Below are positions 45,374-53,577 of a stretch of DNA of 59,375 nucleotides, piece by piece. The DNA is taken from positions 1 through 59,375 of the forward strand of contig JBKHDD010000012.1 in the NCBI GenBank assembly GCA_046541515.1. The letters run 5' to 3'. The DNA is from CAYFVR01 sp046541515. Its GTDB lineage: Bacteria > Desulfobacterota > Desulfobacteria > Desulfobacterales > Desulfococcaceae. A program made the position numbers and the translations under genes. Each line of letters begins with the position of its first letter. Position 1 is the first letter of the stretch. The notes beneath the pieces are model-generated. The model saw nothing but the letters and a program-made list of their open reading frames with translations. It ran no database searches and was not told the origin of the DNA.

Positions 45374-45544
45374 ATGATGGTTGGCAGTTCCGGCATGACG
45401 GGCGGCGGCGGCGTGAAGGAGCGGAAAATTCGCGTCTCCTGCCCCAATTGTGGAGAAACCAAGGAAGAATACATTCAGGTGATCGAACATAAAAAGGAAA
45501 CGATATGCCCGGCCTGCGGATACAAGTTCCGCGTGGTGCGATAG
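45374..45544 (+). CDS. Small zinc-ribbon protein
   Basis: 56 residues from ATG 45374, preceded by a strong AAAGGAGG; longer in-frame extensions are not protein-like. After a Gly-rich lead, two CxxC knuckles are seen: VSCPNCGE and TICPACGYKF, separated by about 20 charged residues. Likely a four-cysteine zinc ribbon. No catalytic motif. It sits 48 bases before the acyl-CoA synthetase gene and is probably co-transcribed with it. Confidence 0.75.
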   Translation: MMVGSSGMTGGGGVKERKIRVSCPNCGETKEEYIQVIEHKKETICPACGYKFRVVR

Positions 45545-45592
45545 GCGGAACCGGAAGCTCCGGCAACGACCGGAAAGGAGATTGAACGACCC

Positions 45593-48277
45593 ATGGGCTT
45601 ATATCACCTGGAAAACCTGTTTCACCCCCGCTCCATCGCCATTGTCGGCGCCAGCGACAAGAAAAGGAGCGTTGGGCGGGCGCTGATGGAAAATATGGAA
45701 AACGCCGGATACGAAGGCGATCTTTATCCGATCAATCCCGATCACGATCGGCTGTTCGACCGGGACTGCCATCCAACCGTTTCCGACGCGCCAAAGGTCC
45801 CCGACTTGGCGGTGATCGCGATTCCCCTTTCCGTCGTTCCCGACGTGATGGCGGAATGCGCGGAGATCGGCGTCAAGGGCGCGGTGGTTCTCTCCGCCGG
45901 GGGCAAAGAGACCGGCGAGGAAGGCCGAATGCTGGAAGAACGGATTCGGGAGGCGGCCGAGCAAGGCGGCGTCCGGATCATCGGCCCCAACTGCCTGGGA
46001 ATCATCTGCCCGGAAGAAAAGCTGAACGCCAGCTTTGTGGCCCACGCGCCCCCTTCCGGAAATCTGGCCTTCATCTCCCAAAGCGGAGCGATCTGCAGCG
46101 CCATGCTCGACCTCTCTTTGAAGGAGAACATGGGCTATCGCTACTTCATCAGCGTCGGCTCCATGCTGGACGTGGACTTCGGAGACCTGATCGACTACGT
46201 GGGCAACGATCCCGAGGTGGGCAGCGTGCTGCTTTACGTGGAAAGCCTCAAAAATTTCCGGAAATTCATGAGCGCCGCCCGGGCGGTCTCCCGCATCAAG
46301 CCGATCGTCGTGCTCAAATCGGGTCGCAGCGAAATCGGCGCCCAGGCGGCGTCCTCCCACACCGGAGCCATGGCCGGCGAAGACCGGATTTACGACGCGG
46401 CCTTCCAGCGGGCCGGCGCCGTGCGGGTAAGAACCGTGGCCGAATTTTTCAACTGCGCGGAGCTGTTGGCCAAGCAAAAACGGCCCAACGGACCTCGGAT
46501 GACGGTGCTGACCAACTCCGGCGGTCCCGGCGTGATGGCCGCCGACGCCATCGCGGAGTTCGGCCTTTCCGCCGCCGAACTGGGCGAGGGGACCATGCAA
46601 AAGCTCGACCAGGCGCTTCCGCCTTATTGGAGCCGAAACAACCCCATCGACATTCTGGGCGACGCCGGTGCGGACCGCTACGTGGACGCGCTGAAGGCGC
46701 TGAACCCCGAGGAGACCGACGGCCTTCTGGTCATCCTGAACCCCCAGGCCATGACCGATCCGGCCGAAGTGGCCCGGGCGGTGGTGGAGGCCGCCAACGA
46801 ACAACCCTACCCGGTGTTCGCATCCTGGATGGGCGGCCGGGACGTCTCCAAGGGCATCCAGGTGCTCAACGCGGCCGGGATTCCCACCTACCCCACGCCG
46901 GAACAGGGCGTGTTGGCCTTTCGCTATCTGTACGACTACAAGGTGAACCTGGAATTGCTGACGGAAATTCCCCCTCGCGTTTCCCGCGAATTGACCTGCG
47001 ACCGGGAGGCGGCCGCTTCCTGCATCCGGCGCGGTCTGGCCCGGGAAAACGGGCTGCTGACCGAAACGGAGGCCAAGGCGGTGCTGGCCGCCTATCGGGC
47101 GCCGGTCAATCCCACCCGGCTGGCCGAATCCAGGGAAGAAGCCCGGGAAATCGCCGAGGACCTTGGCTTTCCCCTGGCCATGAAGATCGCCTCTCCCGAC
47201 GTGGTGCACAAAAGCCGGGCCGGCGGGGTTCGGCTGGGCCTGGAAACCGCCGAGGAGGCGGCCCGGGCCTGGGACGAGGTGATCGAAGCGGTTCGGGAAC
47301 GGCTGCCGGACGCCCAGATTCATGGCGTCTCGCTTCAGCCCATGGTGGAATCGGTGGATCTGGAACTGCTGATGGGCGCGAAAAAGGACCCCGATTTCGG
47401 GCCGGTGCTGCTGTTTGGCTGGGGCGGAATTCACGCCGAAACCATCGACGACCGCAACCTGGGGCTGGCCCCGCTCAACCGCCAGCTGGCACGGAACCTG
47501 ATGGAACCGACCCGGGTGTTCGGCCTGGTGAAGGGCGACGATTCCCGGGACGGGCTGGCCGACCCCGAAGACCTGGAGGAAATTCTGGTCTGCCTGTCCA
47601 ACCTGGTGATCGATTTTCCGGAGATCAAAGAATTGGACATCAACCCGGTGGCCGTCGTGGACGGAAAGCCGGTGGCGTTGGACGCCCGGATCGTGGTGGA
47701 AGAATCGGAACTGGAATCGCCCCGCCATCTTTCCATCAGCCCCTATCCCCGGGAATACGAAGTCCACGACGTTTCCACCGACGGCCTCTCCCTGTGCATT
47801 CGCCCCATTCAGCCCGAAGACGCCCCGCTCATGGGGGGGCTGTTGGAGCAATGCTCGGAGAAAAGCATCTACCAGCGTTTTTTTTCCCACATGCGCAAGT
47901 TGCCCCGCCACATGCTGATCCGCTTTACCCAAATCGACTACGACCGGGAAATGGCGCTGGTGGCGCTGACGGAAAGCGCCGAGGAGGAGAAAATGCTCGG
48001 CATCGCCCGGGTCATCGGCACGCCGGGCGGCAAGAAAGGGGAATTTGCCGTGTTGGTGGGCGATCCTTGGCAGGGCAAGGGCATCGGCGCCGAACTGCTG
48101 ACCCGGGTTTTGCGCATCGTACAGGAGCGGGGCATGGAAACCGTCTGGGGCGCCGCGCTGGCTCAAAATACCCAGATGGCCAACCTGGCCAGGGAGCTGG
48201 GATTCGAGATCGAGCGGGAATCTGGCGGCGATTTTCAGATGACCATCGACCTGACCTCCGCCGATCTTTCCACGTAA
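45593..48277 (+). CDS. ADP-forming acyl-CoA synthetase fused to GNAT acetyltransferase (Pat/PatZ-like)
   Basis: 894 residues from ATG 45593 (GGAAAGGAG upstream). Residues 1-460 are the CoA-binding and ligase domains: IAIVGASDKKRSVGR, GPNCLGI, and the active-site His of ADP-forming synthetases in SSHTGAMAGED (H256). Residues about 480-710 are an ATP-grasp subdomain (LAMKIASPDVVHKS, ELDINPVAV). Residues about 735-890 are a GNAT fold (LCIRPIQPEDA, VGDPWQGKGIGAELL). E. coli PatZ has this layout with a dead synthetase; here the His is kept. Likely a protein lysine acetyltransferase or acyl-CoA sensor/enzyme. Confidence 0.92.
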   Translation: MGLYHLENLFHPRSIAIVGASDKKRSVGRALMENMENAGYEGDLYPINPDHDRLFDRDCHPTVSDAPKVPDLAVIAIPLSVVPDVMAECAEIGVKGAVVLSAGGKETGEEGRMLEERIREAAEQGGVRIIGPNCLGIICPEEKLNASFVAHAPPSGNLAFISQSGAICSAMLDLSLKENMGYRYFISVGSMLDVDFGDLIDYVGNDPEVGSVLLYVESLKNFRKFMSAARAVSRIKPIVVLKSGRSEIGAQAASSHTGAMAGEDRIYDAAFQRAGAVRVRTVAEFFNCAELLAKQKRPNGPRMTVLTNSGGPGVMAADAIAEFGLSAAELGEGTMQKLDQALPPYWSRNNPIDILGDAGADRYVDALKALNPEETDGLLVILNPQAMTDPAEVARAVVEAANEQPYPVFASWMGGRDVSKGIQVLNAAGIPTYPTPEQGVLAFRYLYDYKVNLELLTEIPPRVSRELTCDREAAASCIRRGLARENGLLTETEAKAVLAAYRAPVNPTRLAESREEAREIAEDLGFPLAMKIASPDVVHKSRAGGVRLGLETAEEAARAWDEVIEAVRERLPDAQIHGVSLQPMVESVDLELLMGAKKDPDFGPVLLFGWGGIHAETIDDRNLGLAPLNRQLARNLMEPTRVFGLVKGDDSRDGLADPEDLEEILVCLSNLVIDFPEIKELDINPVAVVDGKPVALDARIVVEESELESPRHLSISPYPREYEVHDVSTDGLSLCIRPIQPEDAPLMGGLLEQCSEKSIYQRFFSHMRKLPRHMLIRFTQIDYDREMALVALTESAEEEKMLGIARVIGTPGGKKGEFAVLVGDPWQGKGIGAELLTRVLRIVQERGMETVWGAALAQNTQMANLARELGFEIERESGGDFQMTIDLTSADLST

Positions 48278-48496
48278 CGCCGGGTCGGAAGGTTCATCCC
48301 CGGCGGCCGTCGTCCAAATCTGCACGCACCCATGGGAATCGACCTGTTCCGCGTCGATGGTTTTGACGAACGACTTCTCGCTTGGACGACGAGGGCCCGG
48401 CTTCCGGACATTCCACCAACGGCGGTTCGCCCCACCGAGGGTTGGAGGCCCAAGGAATAGGACCGCCAATGATTTCTTGAGAAGGAGGAACATCTC

Positions 48497-49615
48497 ATGG
48501 GTGATTCATCTCGAAAAATGATGGAAGAAATGCTGGATTTGGCCGGGATTCGCGTGGACGGTCCCAATCCCTGGGACATGCGGGTGCATCAACCCGACCT
48601 GTTCGACCAGGTGGCCGCCGGCGGTTCTCTGGCGTTGGGCAACGCATACATGAAGGGCGCGTGGGACTGCCTCGCGCTGGACCAGTTTTTCGACCGCATT
48701 TTCAAGGCCCGGCTGGACAAAAAGATCCGGCGGACGCCCCGGGTGCTGTGGGCCTCGGCCAAGGCGGCGCTTTCCACCCGGGTGCGCCGGTCCAAGGCGT
48801 TCGAGATCGGCAAGCGCCATTACGACCTGGGCAACGATCTCTTCGAGGCCATGCTGGACCCCTGGATGAACTATTCCTGCGGCTACTGGCGACGGGCGGA
48901 TGACTTGGCGGCGGCCCAGCGGGCCAAGATGGACCTGATCGCCCAAAAGCTGAAGCTGGAGCCGGGCATGAGCGTGCTGGACATCGGCTGCGGCTGGGGC
49001 GGGTTCGACGCCTACATCGCGGAGAATTACGGGGTGGAGGTGACCGGGATCACCGTCTCGCGGCGGCAGAAGGAGTTTGCGGAACGGAAGTATCCCGACC
49101 TCCCCACCCGGGTGGAATTGCAGGATTACCGGGACGTGCAGGGGAAATGGGATCGGGTGGTTTCCATCGGCATGTTCGAGCATGTGGGGGCGGCAAACTA
49201 TCGCACCTTTTTTGAACAAACCCGACGCCTGCTGGATTCCAACGGTCTCATGCTGCTGCACACCATCGGCGCCAACCAGTCCCGCGCCAACTGCGATCCC
49301 TGGATCGAGAAGTATATCTTCCCCAATTCCATGCTGCCCTCCTCCCGCCAGATCACCGAGGCGGCGGAAGAGCTGTTCATGCTGGAGGATTGGCATAACC
49401 TGGGGCCGGATTACGACCCGACGCTGATGTCCTGGCGGGACAATTTTCACGACGCCTGGCCGGAGCTGGAAAAGTCTTACGATTCGGAATTCTTCCGGAT
49501 GTGGTCCTACTACCTGCTCTCCTGCGCCGGCAGTTTTCGATCCCGGCGCAATCAGCTCTGGCAGATCGTGTTCAGCCCGGCGGGATATGAAGGCCAGTAT
49601 CGAGGAATCCGATAA
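48497..49615 (+). CDS. cfa: Cyclopropane-fatty-acyl-phospholipid synthase
   Basis: 372 residues from ATG 48497, with GAGAAGGAGGAAC upstream. RHYDLGNDLFEAMLDPWMNYS and SCGYW at 108-130, SAM motif VLDIGCGWGG (160-169), VTGITVSRRQ, IGMFEHVG and LHTIGANQ follow the Cfa family throughout. It transfers methylene from SAM to membrane unsaturated fatty acids, adding stress resistance. Followed after 24 bases by the APH-like/P-loop kinase gene, so probably an operon. Confidence 0.95.
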   Translation: MGDSSRKMMEEMLDLAGIRVDGPNPWDMRVHQPDLFDQVAAGGSLALGNAYMKGAWDCLALDQFFDRIFKARLDKKIRRTPRVLWASAKAALSTRVRRSKAFEIGKRHYDLGNDLFEAMLDPWMNYSCGYWRRADDLAAAQRAKMDLIAQKLKLEPGMSVLDIGCGWGGFDAYIAENYGVEVTGITVSRRQKEFAERKYPDLPTRVELQDYRDVQGKWDRVVSIGMFEHVGAANYRTFFEQTRRLLDSNGLMLLHTIGANQSRANCDPWIEKYIFPNSMLPSSRQITEAAEELFMLEDWHNLGPDYDPTLMSWRDNFHDAWPELEKSYDSEFFRMWSYYLLSCAGSFRSRRNQLWQIVFSPAGYEGQYRGIR

Positions 49616-49639
49616 ATTGCCGAAACGGAAAGGTCCCCC

Positions 49640-51241
49640 ATGACCGACGAAGAAACCGACCGACAACGGGAGGTGCTGGACGCCATGGCTCGGCCGGGGT
49701 TTTATCCCCGGCCGACCCAAACCGTGGAATGCCGGGAAACCCATATTTCCGTGGTTTTTTTGACCGATGAATTCGCCTGCAAGGTGAAAAAGCCGGTATC
49801 CCTGGGGTTTCTGGACTTCGGAACGCTGGAGCAACGACGACGGTTCTGCGAGGAGGAAGTGCGCCTGAACCGACGGCTGGCTCCGGACGTGTACGAGGGC
49901 GTCTTCCCGATCACCCGGGGCGAAAGCGGGCCGGAGTGGAACGGCGACGGCGAACCGATGGAATACGCCGTTCTCATGCGGCGGCTGCCGGCGGAACGGA
50001 CCCTGCCGGAGATGCGGAAACGCGGCGAATGCGGCGCCGAGGAGCTGGACCGGCTGGCCGAAGTGCTGGCCGGTTTTTTCCGCTCGGTTCCGGCGGCGAG
50101 CCGGGCGGGCGGGTTGGACACGGTGCGGGAAAACTGCGATGAAAACTTCCGGCAACTGGCCGAGCTTGCGGCGATTCTTCCCCCGGGAATCGCCGACGCA
50201 ACGGGGGTCCAACGGGCCGCGGAGAATTTCCTCCATCGGTTTGCCGATCGATTCGACGCGCGGCTGACCGAAGGCCACGTGCGGGAAGGCCACGGCGATT
50301 TGCGGGGCGAGCACGTCTACCTGTTGCCGGACGGCATCCGGATCATCGACTGCATCGAGTTTAACGAGCGGATGCGGATCAACGATCTGGCGTCGGACCT
50401 GGCGTTTTTGCTGATGGATCTGGATTACCGGGGAGACAGGGAGGCCGGGGAAATCTTCCTGGCCCGGTTTTTGGAACGCCACCCGGACGCCGGGTTGCTG
50501 GGGATGCTGGACTTTTACCGTTGCTATCGGGCCTGCGTGCGCTGGAAGGTGGCGGGTTTCCAATGGGCGGAGGCCGCTCCGAAAAAGCGGAAGGCGCTGG
50601 AACGGCGGATGAAGCGGTGCGGGGCCCTGGCCCGGGAATACGCCCGGGCGATGGCCACGCCGGCGCTGTACGTGGTGATGGGGGTGATCGCCGCCGGAAA
50701 AAGCACGGTGGCGGACGCCCTGGGCGCGGCGCTGGGAGAACCGGTGTTTCGGTCCGACGAAATTCGGCGGGAGCTGTTCGGCCCGGCCGAGGGCGAGGCG
50801 GAGACGCGAGAATTTGGCGCGGGGGTGTACGGCCCGGAGTCTACCGGCCAAGTGTACGCCGTCCTGAAGGCTCGCGCCGAGCAACGGTTGCGGGCGGGCA
50901 AAACTGCGGTGCTGGACGCCACCTATCGGGGGCCGGAACGGCGACGGGCCTTGCGGCGAATGGCGGCGGAGCTGGGGGTTCCGATTTTGTTCGTGGAATG
51001 CCGCTGCCCCATGTCGGTAATTCGGGAGCGGCTGTCCCGGCGCGAGGGAAGCGAAAGCGAACTTTCCGACGCGCGGTTGGCCCACCTGGAGGCGTTCCTG
51101 GAAACCTACGCGCCGCCCTCGGAAATCCCCGACGCCGAACATTGCGAGGCCGACACCACCCGTTCGCCCCGAGTGCTGGCCGCCGAGGCGTTTTTTTCCG
51201 CCGGCGCGGCGGTTCGTTCGGCGTTTCGGAAATCGAATTGA
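49640..51241 (+). CDS. Two-domain kinase-like protein: aminoglycoside-phosphotransferase fold plus P-loop kinase
   Basis: 533 residues from ATG 49640. The N-terminal ~330 residues have an APH/choline-kinase fold: KVKKPVSLGFLDF, the catalytic loop EGHGDLRGEHVYL (216-228; HGDLxxxH) and IIDCIEFN as the metal site. The C-terminal ~190 residues are a small P-loop kinase, Walker A MGVIAAGKST (347-356), VFRSDEIRRELFG and AVLDATYRGPERR. These two domains are often joined in proteins of unknown substrate (COG2187-COG0645 type). Resistance to aminoglycosides is not implied. Follows the cfa gene by 24 bases. Confidence 0.88.
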   Translation: MTDEETDRQREVLDAMARPGFYPRPTQTVECRETHISVVFLTDEFACKVKKPVSLGFLDFGTLEQRRRFCEEEVRLNRRLAPDVYEGVFPITRGESGPEWNGDGEPMEYAVLMRRLPAERTLPEMRKRGECGAEELDRLAEVLAGFFRSVPAASRAGGLDTVRENCDENFRQLAELAAILPPGIADATGVQRAAENFLHRFADRFDARLTEGHVREGHGDLRGEHVYLLPDGIRIIDCIEFNERMRINDLASDLAFLLMDLDYRGDREAGEIFLARFLERHPDAGLLGMLDFYRCYRACVRWKVAGFQWAEAAPKKRKALERRMKRCGALAREYARAMATPALYVVMGVIAAGKSTVADALGAALGEPVFRSDEIRRELFGPAEGEAETREFGAGVYGPESTGQVYAVLKARAEQRLRAGKTAVLDATYRGPERRRALRRMAAELGVPILFVECRCPMSVIRERLSRREGSESELSDARLAHLEAFLETYAPPSEIPDAEHCEADTTRSPRVLAAEAFFSAGAAVRSAFRKSN

Positions 51242-51311
51242 GCCGTCTTTCGGCCCGGCCCCGACGTCGGCCCGGGAGGCGAGGTCGGGCCCGCCCCCGC
51301 TGGAGAGTCGT

Positions 51312-51653
51312 TTAAAAATTGACCTCCGACAACGGGTAGTATTGAATGCCCATTTTGTAGGGGAATCCGTTTTCATCGGCATATTGAATCCATCGAATTT
51401 TTCCCAGCGCGCCGTTGCGGGGAGAATCCGGCCCCTCGGATTCGTTCGACCGGGTGGGATGGAGACCTTTGACCCGGATGAACACGATGGCGTCGTGGGG
51501 GAACGCCTGGCGGGAAAGGACGCAGACGCCCTTGTCGCCATAATTGCATAGTTGGGCGTCGGTCCGGCGATGATCGCCGCAGCCAAACAAAGAAACTTCC
51601 ATTCCCAAGCACTTGTCCGTCCGGTTTGCGGACCTGCGATCCTCTTTTTGCAT
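51312..51653 (-). CDS. PilZ-like small protein, paralogue 1
   Basis: 113 residues from ATG 51653, AAGGAAGG upstream. It shares with the next two genes a core reading MEVSLFGCG, then DAQLCNYGDKGVCVLSRQAFP, IVFIRVKGL, LGKIRWIQYADENGFPYKMGIQYYPL. This fits a PilZ-type beta-barrel (the NxGxxG turn and KIRW strand), with RSANR as a possible RxxxR. The D/NxSxxG serine is Gly here, so c-di-GMP binding is doubtful. Convergent with the APH-like gene. No T-rich terminator was seen after it. Confidence 0.65.
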   Translation of the reverse strand: MQKEDRRSANRTDKCLGMEVSLFGCGDHRRTDAQLCNYGDKGVCVLSRQAFPHDAIVFIRVKGLHPTRSNESEGPDSPRNGALGKIRWIQYADENGFPYKMGIQYYPLSEVNF

Positions 51654-51702
51654 AAAAAATGCCTTCCTTCCCGCACTTCGCACGATTCTCAATGTCCTCC
51701 AC

Positions 51703-51749
51703 AAAAAACGCGACGCCGCCTCCAAAGGAAAAAAAGCGGGAGGCGACGT
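51703..51749 (-). terminator. Rho-independent terminator of PilZ-like paralogue 2
   Basis: On the minus strand an 11-bp stem (arms 51739-51749 and 51713-51723, one G-U pair) is followed by CGCG and six T's (51703-51708). It starts 22 bases past the paralogue 2 stop, so each paralogue appears to be transcribed alone. Confidence 0.75.
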
Positions 51750-51770
51750 TGGGATGTTCTGCGGTCCGCC

Positions 51771-52088
51771 TTATTCGCCGATGCCGGTGAACGAAAATTG
51801 TTCCACGCCGATTTCGTAGGGATAATCGTCGGCGTCGGCGTAGCGAACCCAGCGGATTCGCCCCAGGGTTTCATCCCGAAGACCATTGGGGCCTTCCATG
51901 GCTTCGGAAAACTTGAGGTACAAAATGGCGTCCTCCGGAAAGGCTTCCGGGCTCAACATGCAGAAATCCTGGCTTTCGCATTGCAACAGTTTCCCTTTGG
52001 TCGGCGGGTCGCTTCCCCGGCCGAACAGAGAAATTTCCACTTCGGTTTTCGGGGCCATCGTCGTCTCGATGCCAACCTGTTCTTCCAT
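51771..52088 (-). CDS. PilZ-like small protein, paralogue 2
   Basis: 105 residues from ATG 52088, six bases after AAAGG (a second ATG at 52094 is too close to it). Core: VEISLFGRGSDPPTKGKLL, DFCMLSPEAFPEDAILYLKF, LGRIRWVRYADADDYPYEIGVEQF. Most divergent of the three: the NxGxxG turn is CESQDF here, and no RxxxR is visible, so c-di-GMP contacts seem lost. Own terminator follows. Confidence 0.63.
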   Translation of the reverse strand: MEEQVGIETTMAPKTEVEISLFGRGSDPPTKGKLLQCESQDFCMLSPEAFPEDAILYLKFSEAMEGPNGLRDETLGRIRWVRYADADDYPYEIGVEQFSFTGIGE

Positions 52089-52322
52089 GTTCATCCTTTC
52101 TTTGCCATGTGAAGGCGCCGGAAGACCGATTGGCGGACATGCGAAACGGTCTTTCCGATGGTTTATTGGGCGACGCAATTTTCCGAAGTTGTTAATAAAA
52201 ATTGAATTTTCTTCATTTTCAAGTGGATAAACCCCAATCCGTTCGCCGGATCAAGGGCTTGGGGACCAAGCGGCAACTGAAATACCGCCGGGAACTTCGA
52301 TCGCTTTATCGCGCCAGATTGC

Positions 52323-52345
52323 AAAAGGGCGAATGCAATTCGCCC
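52323..52345 (-). terminator. Hairpin with T-tract downstream of paralogue 3
   Basis: GGGCGAAT (52327-52334), loop GCA, ATTCGCCC (52338-52345): perfect eight-bp stem, followed on the minus strand by TTTT (52323-52326). It could end transcripts from the paralogue 3 gene 300 bases away. It may also be one copy of a dispersed palindrome. Confidence 0.5.
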
Positions 52346-52348
52346 CTG

Positions 52349-52378
52349 CCCGATTCCGTCAAAATAAACGGCATCGGG
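52349..52378. repeat. Imperfect hairpin
   Basis: CCCGAT (52349-52354) pairs with ATCGGG (52373-52378); after one mismatch CCGT pairs with ACGG, with an AT-rich loop. Immediately adjacent to the T-tract hairpin, so the two may form one structured element. Confidence 0.4.
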
Positions 52379-52461
52379 ATTAAAATGGTACGTTGACAAA
52401 TTCCGAGTTTCTTGGCCGGCTTCCGGGAAAGCGACTTCCAGCTTTATGGTCGAGGGCGGGT

Positions 52462-52491
52462 CCGCTCCGACCCGGGAGGAGGTCGGAGCGG
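52462..52491. repeat. Strong GC hairpin
   Basis: CCGCTCCGACC (52462-52472), eight-base loop, GGTCGGAGCGG (52481-52491): perfect 11-bp stem, followed on the plus strand by GTTTCTTCT. No plus-strand gene is upstream to terminate, so its role is unclear. Confidence 0.45.
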
Positions 52492-52646
52492 GTTTCTTCT
52501 CCCGATACGTTCCCATCAACCGGAACAACGGTCGCGGGCGGCCTTTCCGAAAACGGATGCCCCAAGTCCGACCGCGGAGAAGAAACGGCCCTGCAAAGCG
52601 GTGGCCGGACGGCCGGGGAAAGCCCGGCAGCCGATCACTTCCCGTT

Positions 52647-53009
52647 TTAGAAATTCACTTCCGAATTGCAAAAGTACTTCATGCCGATCTTGAACGGATA
52701 GCGCGGGTCGTTGGCCTGCCGCACCCAAAGCACCTTGGCCAGCGATCCGTTCCTCGGGATCTCCTTTCTTCCGTTTTTTTCCGCCACGGGCTGCCGGCCG
52801 ATGACCCGCACGTAGACCACGGATTGGTTGGGAAACTTCTTACGCGACAGCAGGCAGACGCCGTCTCGACCGAAGTTGAGCAGCCGCGCTTCGCTGCGGT
52901 CCGAGGCGCCCCGGCCAAACAGGGAAATCTCCATCCCCCCGTCGGTTGGGTTTCGGTGGCTCTCCTGCCGTTGTTCGACCCTTTCCGCCGTTTGTTCCAT
53001 GCTCTCCAT
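52647..53009 (-). CDS. PilZ-like small protein, paralogue 3
   Basis: 120 residues from ATG 53009, with GGGGAGG about nine bases upstream. Core: MEISLFGRGASDRSEARLLNF, RDGVCLLSRKKFPNQSVVYVRV, LAKVLWVRQANDPRYPFKIGMKYF, ending in NSEVNF, nearly the same as the SEVNF end of paralogue 1. LNFGRDG is the PilZ-like turn; no RxxxR is clear in the short N-terminal lead (MESMEQTAERVEQRQESHR). Function unknown; a role as a protein-interaction PilZ or degenerate c-di-GMP receptor is inferred. Confidence 0.65.
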   Translation of the reverse strand: MESMEQTAERVEQRQESHRNPTDGGMEISLFGRGASDRSEARLLNFGRDGVCLLSRKKFPNQSVVYVRVIGRQPVAEKNGRKEIPRNGSLAKVLWVRQANDPRYPFKIGMKYFCNSEVNF

Positions 53010-53577
53010 TGGTTGCCCCTCCCCTGCCCTCGTCCCCACGAGGTGGAAATGGACGGCCTGGCCCCTTGGCCGAAACCGTCGGTCGTTCGTTTCGCGACGA
53101 TATTCGTCGCTCGGCATATCGATGCGCCCCCGGCCCCAGGTTTGGCGAAACGTTTCTTTCCCCGAAATCGCACCATTTCGGGCAGATTTTTCCCGGCGGC
53201 AGGTCTCCGCGAAAGGAAGAATGCCCCCGGGAAAGGATTTCGTTTTTACGCGGGCGCGGATGGAGGGTGAGAATGCCCGGGCCGCCAAGCGGTCCCACCC
53301 AAGCGGTCCCGACAGACCAGCCCGAGCATTCCATCGATTTCCGTAGGGGGGAATGTAGTTTAATTATTTAGATAACGATATTCAGTGAAAGGTGTATTCG
53401 CATCTACATAATCCCTGGCGCAATCTACGGTTTTTGGGGAGGCCGCTTGGCTGGGCCGAGGGTCCGGCGTAGGTTCGGCGACACCCCGAAAAATATTTCT
53501 TGTTCAACTATTGCCGTTTTGTTACTGGAGAGCCTTATCCGTTTTTTATGAAAGGACGTTGGGGGGAGGCGTTCGCC
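53010..53577. other. 568-base divergent intergenic region
   Basis: Between paralogue 3 (minus) and the pseudo-receiver (plus). Open frames here are not protein-like. Bases about 53350-53420 are the most AT-rich stretch nearby and probably hold divergent promoters; no convincing -35/-10 pair. The frame open from about 53500 precedes the receiver start and is not counted as coding. Confidence 0.5.

Larger units (their letters stand above)
52089..52646. other. 558-base spacer between PilZ-like paralogues 2 and 3
   Basis: No credible gene. Holds three GC-rich hairpins listed separately (52327-52345, 52349-52378, 52462-52491). The first ~110 bases upstream of paralogue 2 (about 52160-52220) are AT-rich and may be its promoter region, but no consensus pair was found. 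Confidence 0.5.

Noticed and set aside
49640..51241. Aminoglycoside resistance gene
   Set aside because: The fold is shared by many small-molecule kinases and the attached P-loop domain marks a different, uncharacterised family.
51242..51311. Bidirectional terminator between the APH-like and PilZ-like genes
   Set aside because: GC-rich inverted segments exist but no T-tract on either strand.
45599..51676. Long minus-strand frames over the acyl-CoA synthetase, cfa and APH-like genes
   Set aside because: Each sits opposite a gene with clear family motifs and has no motif of its own.
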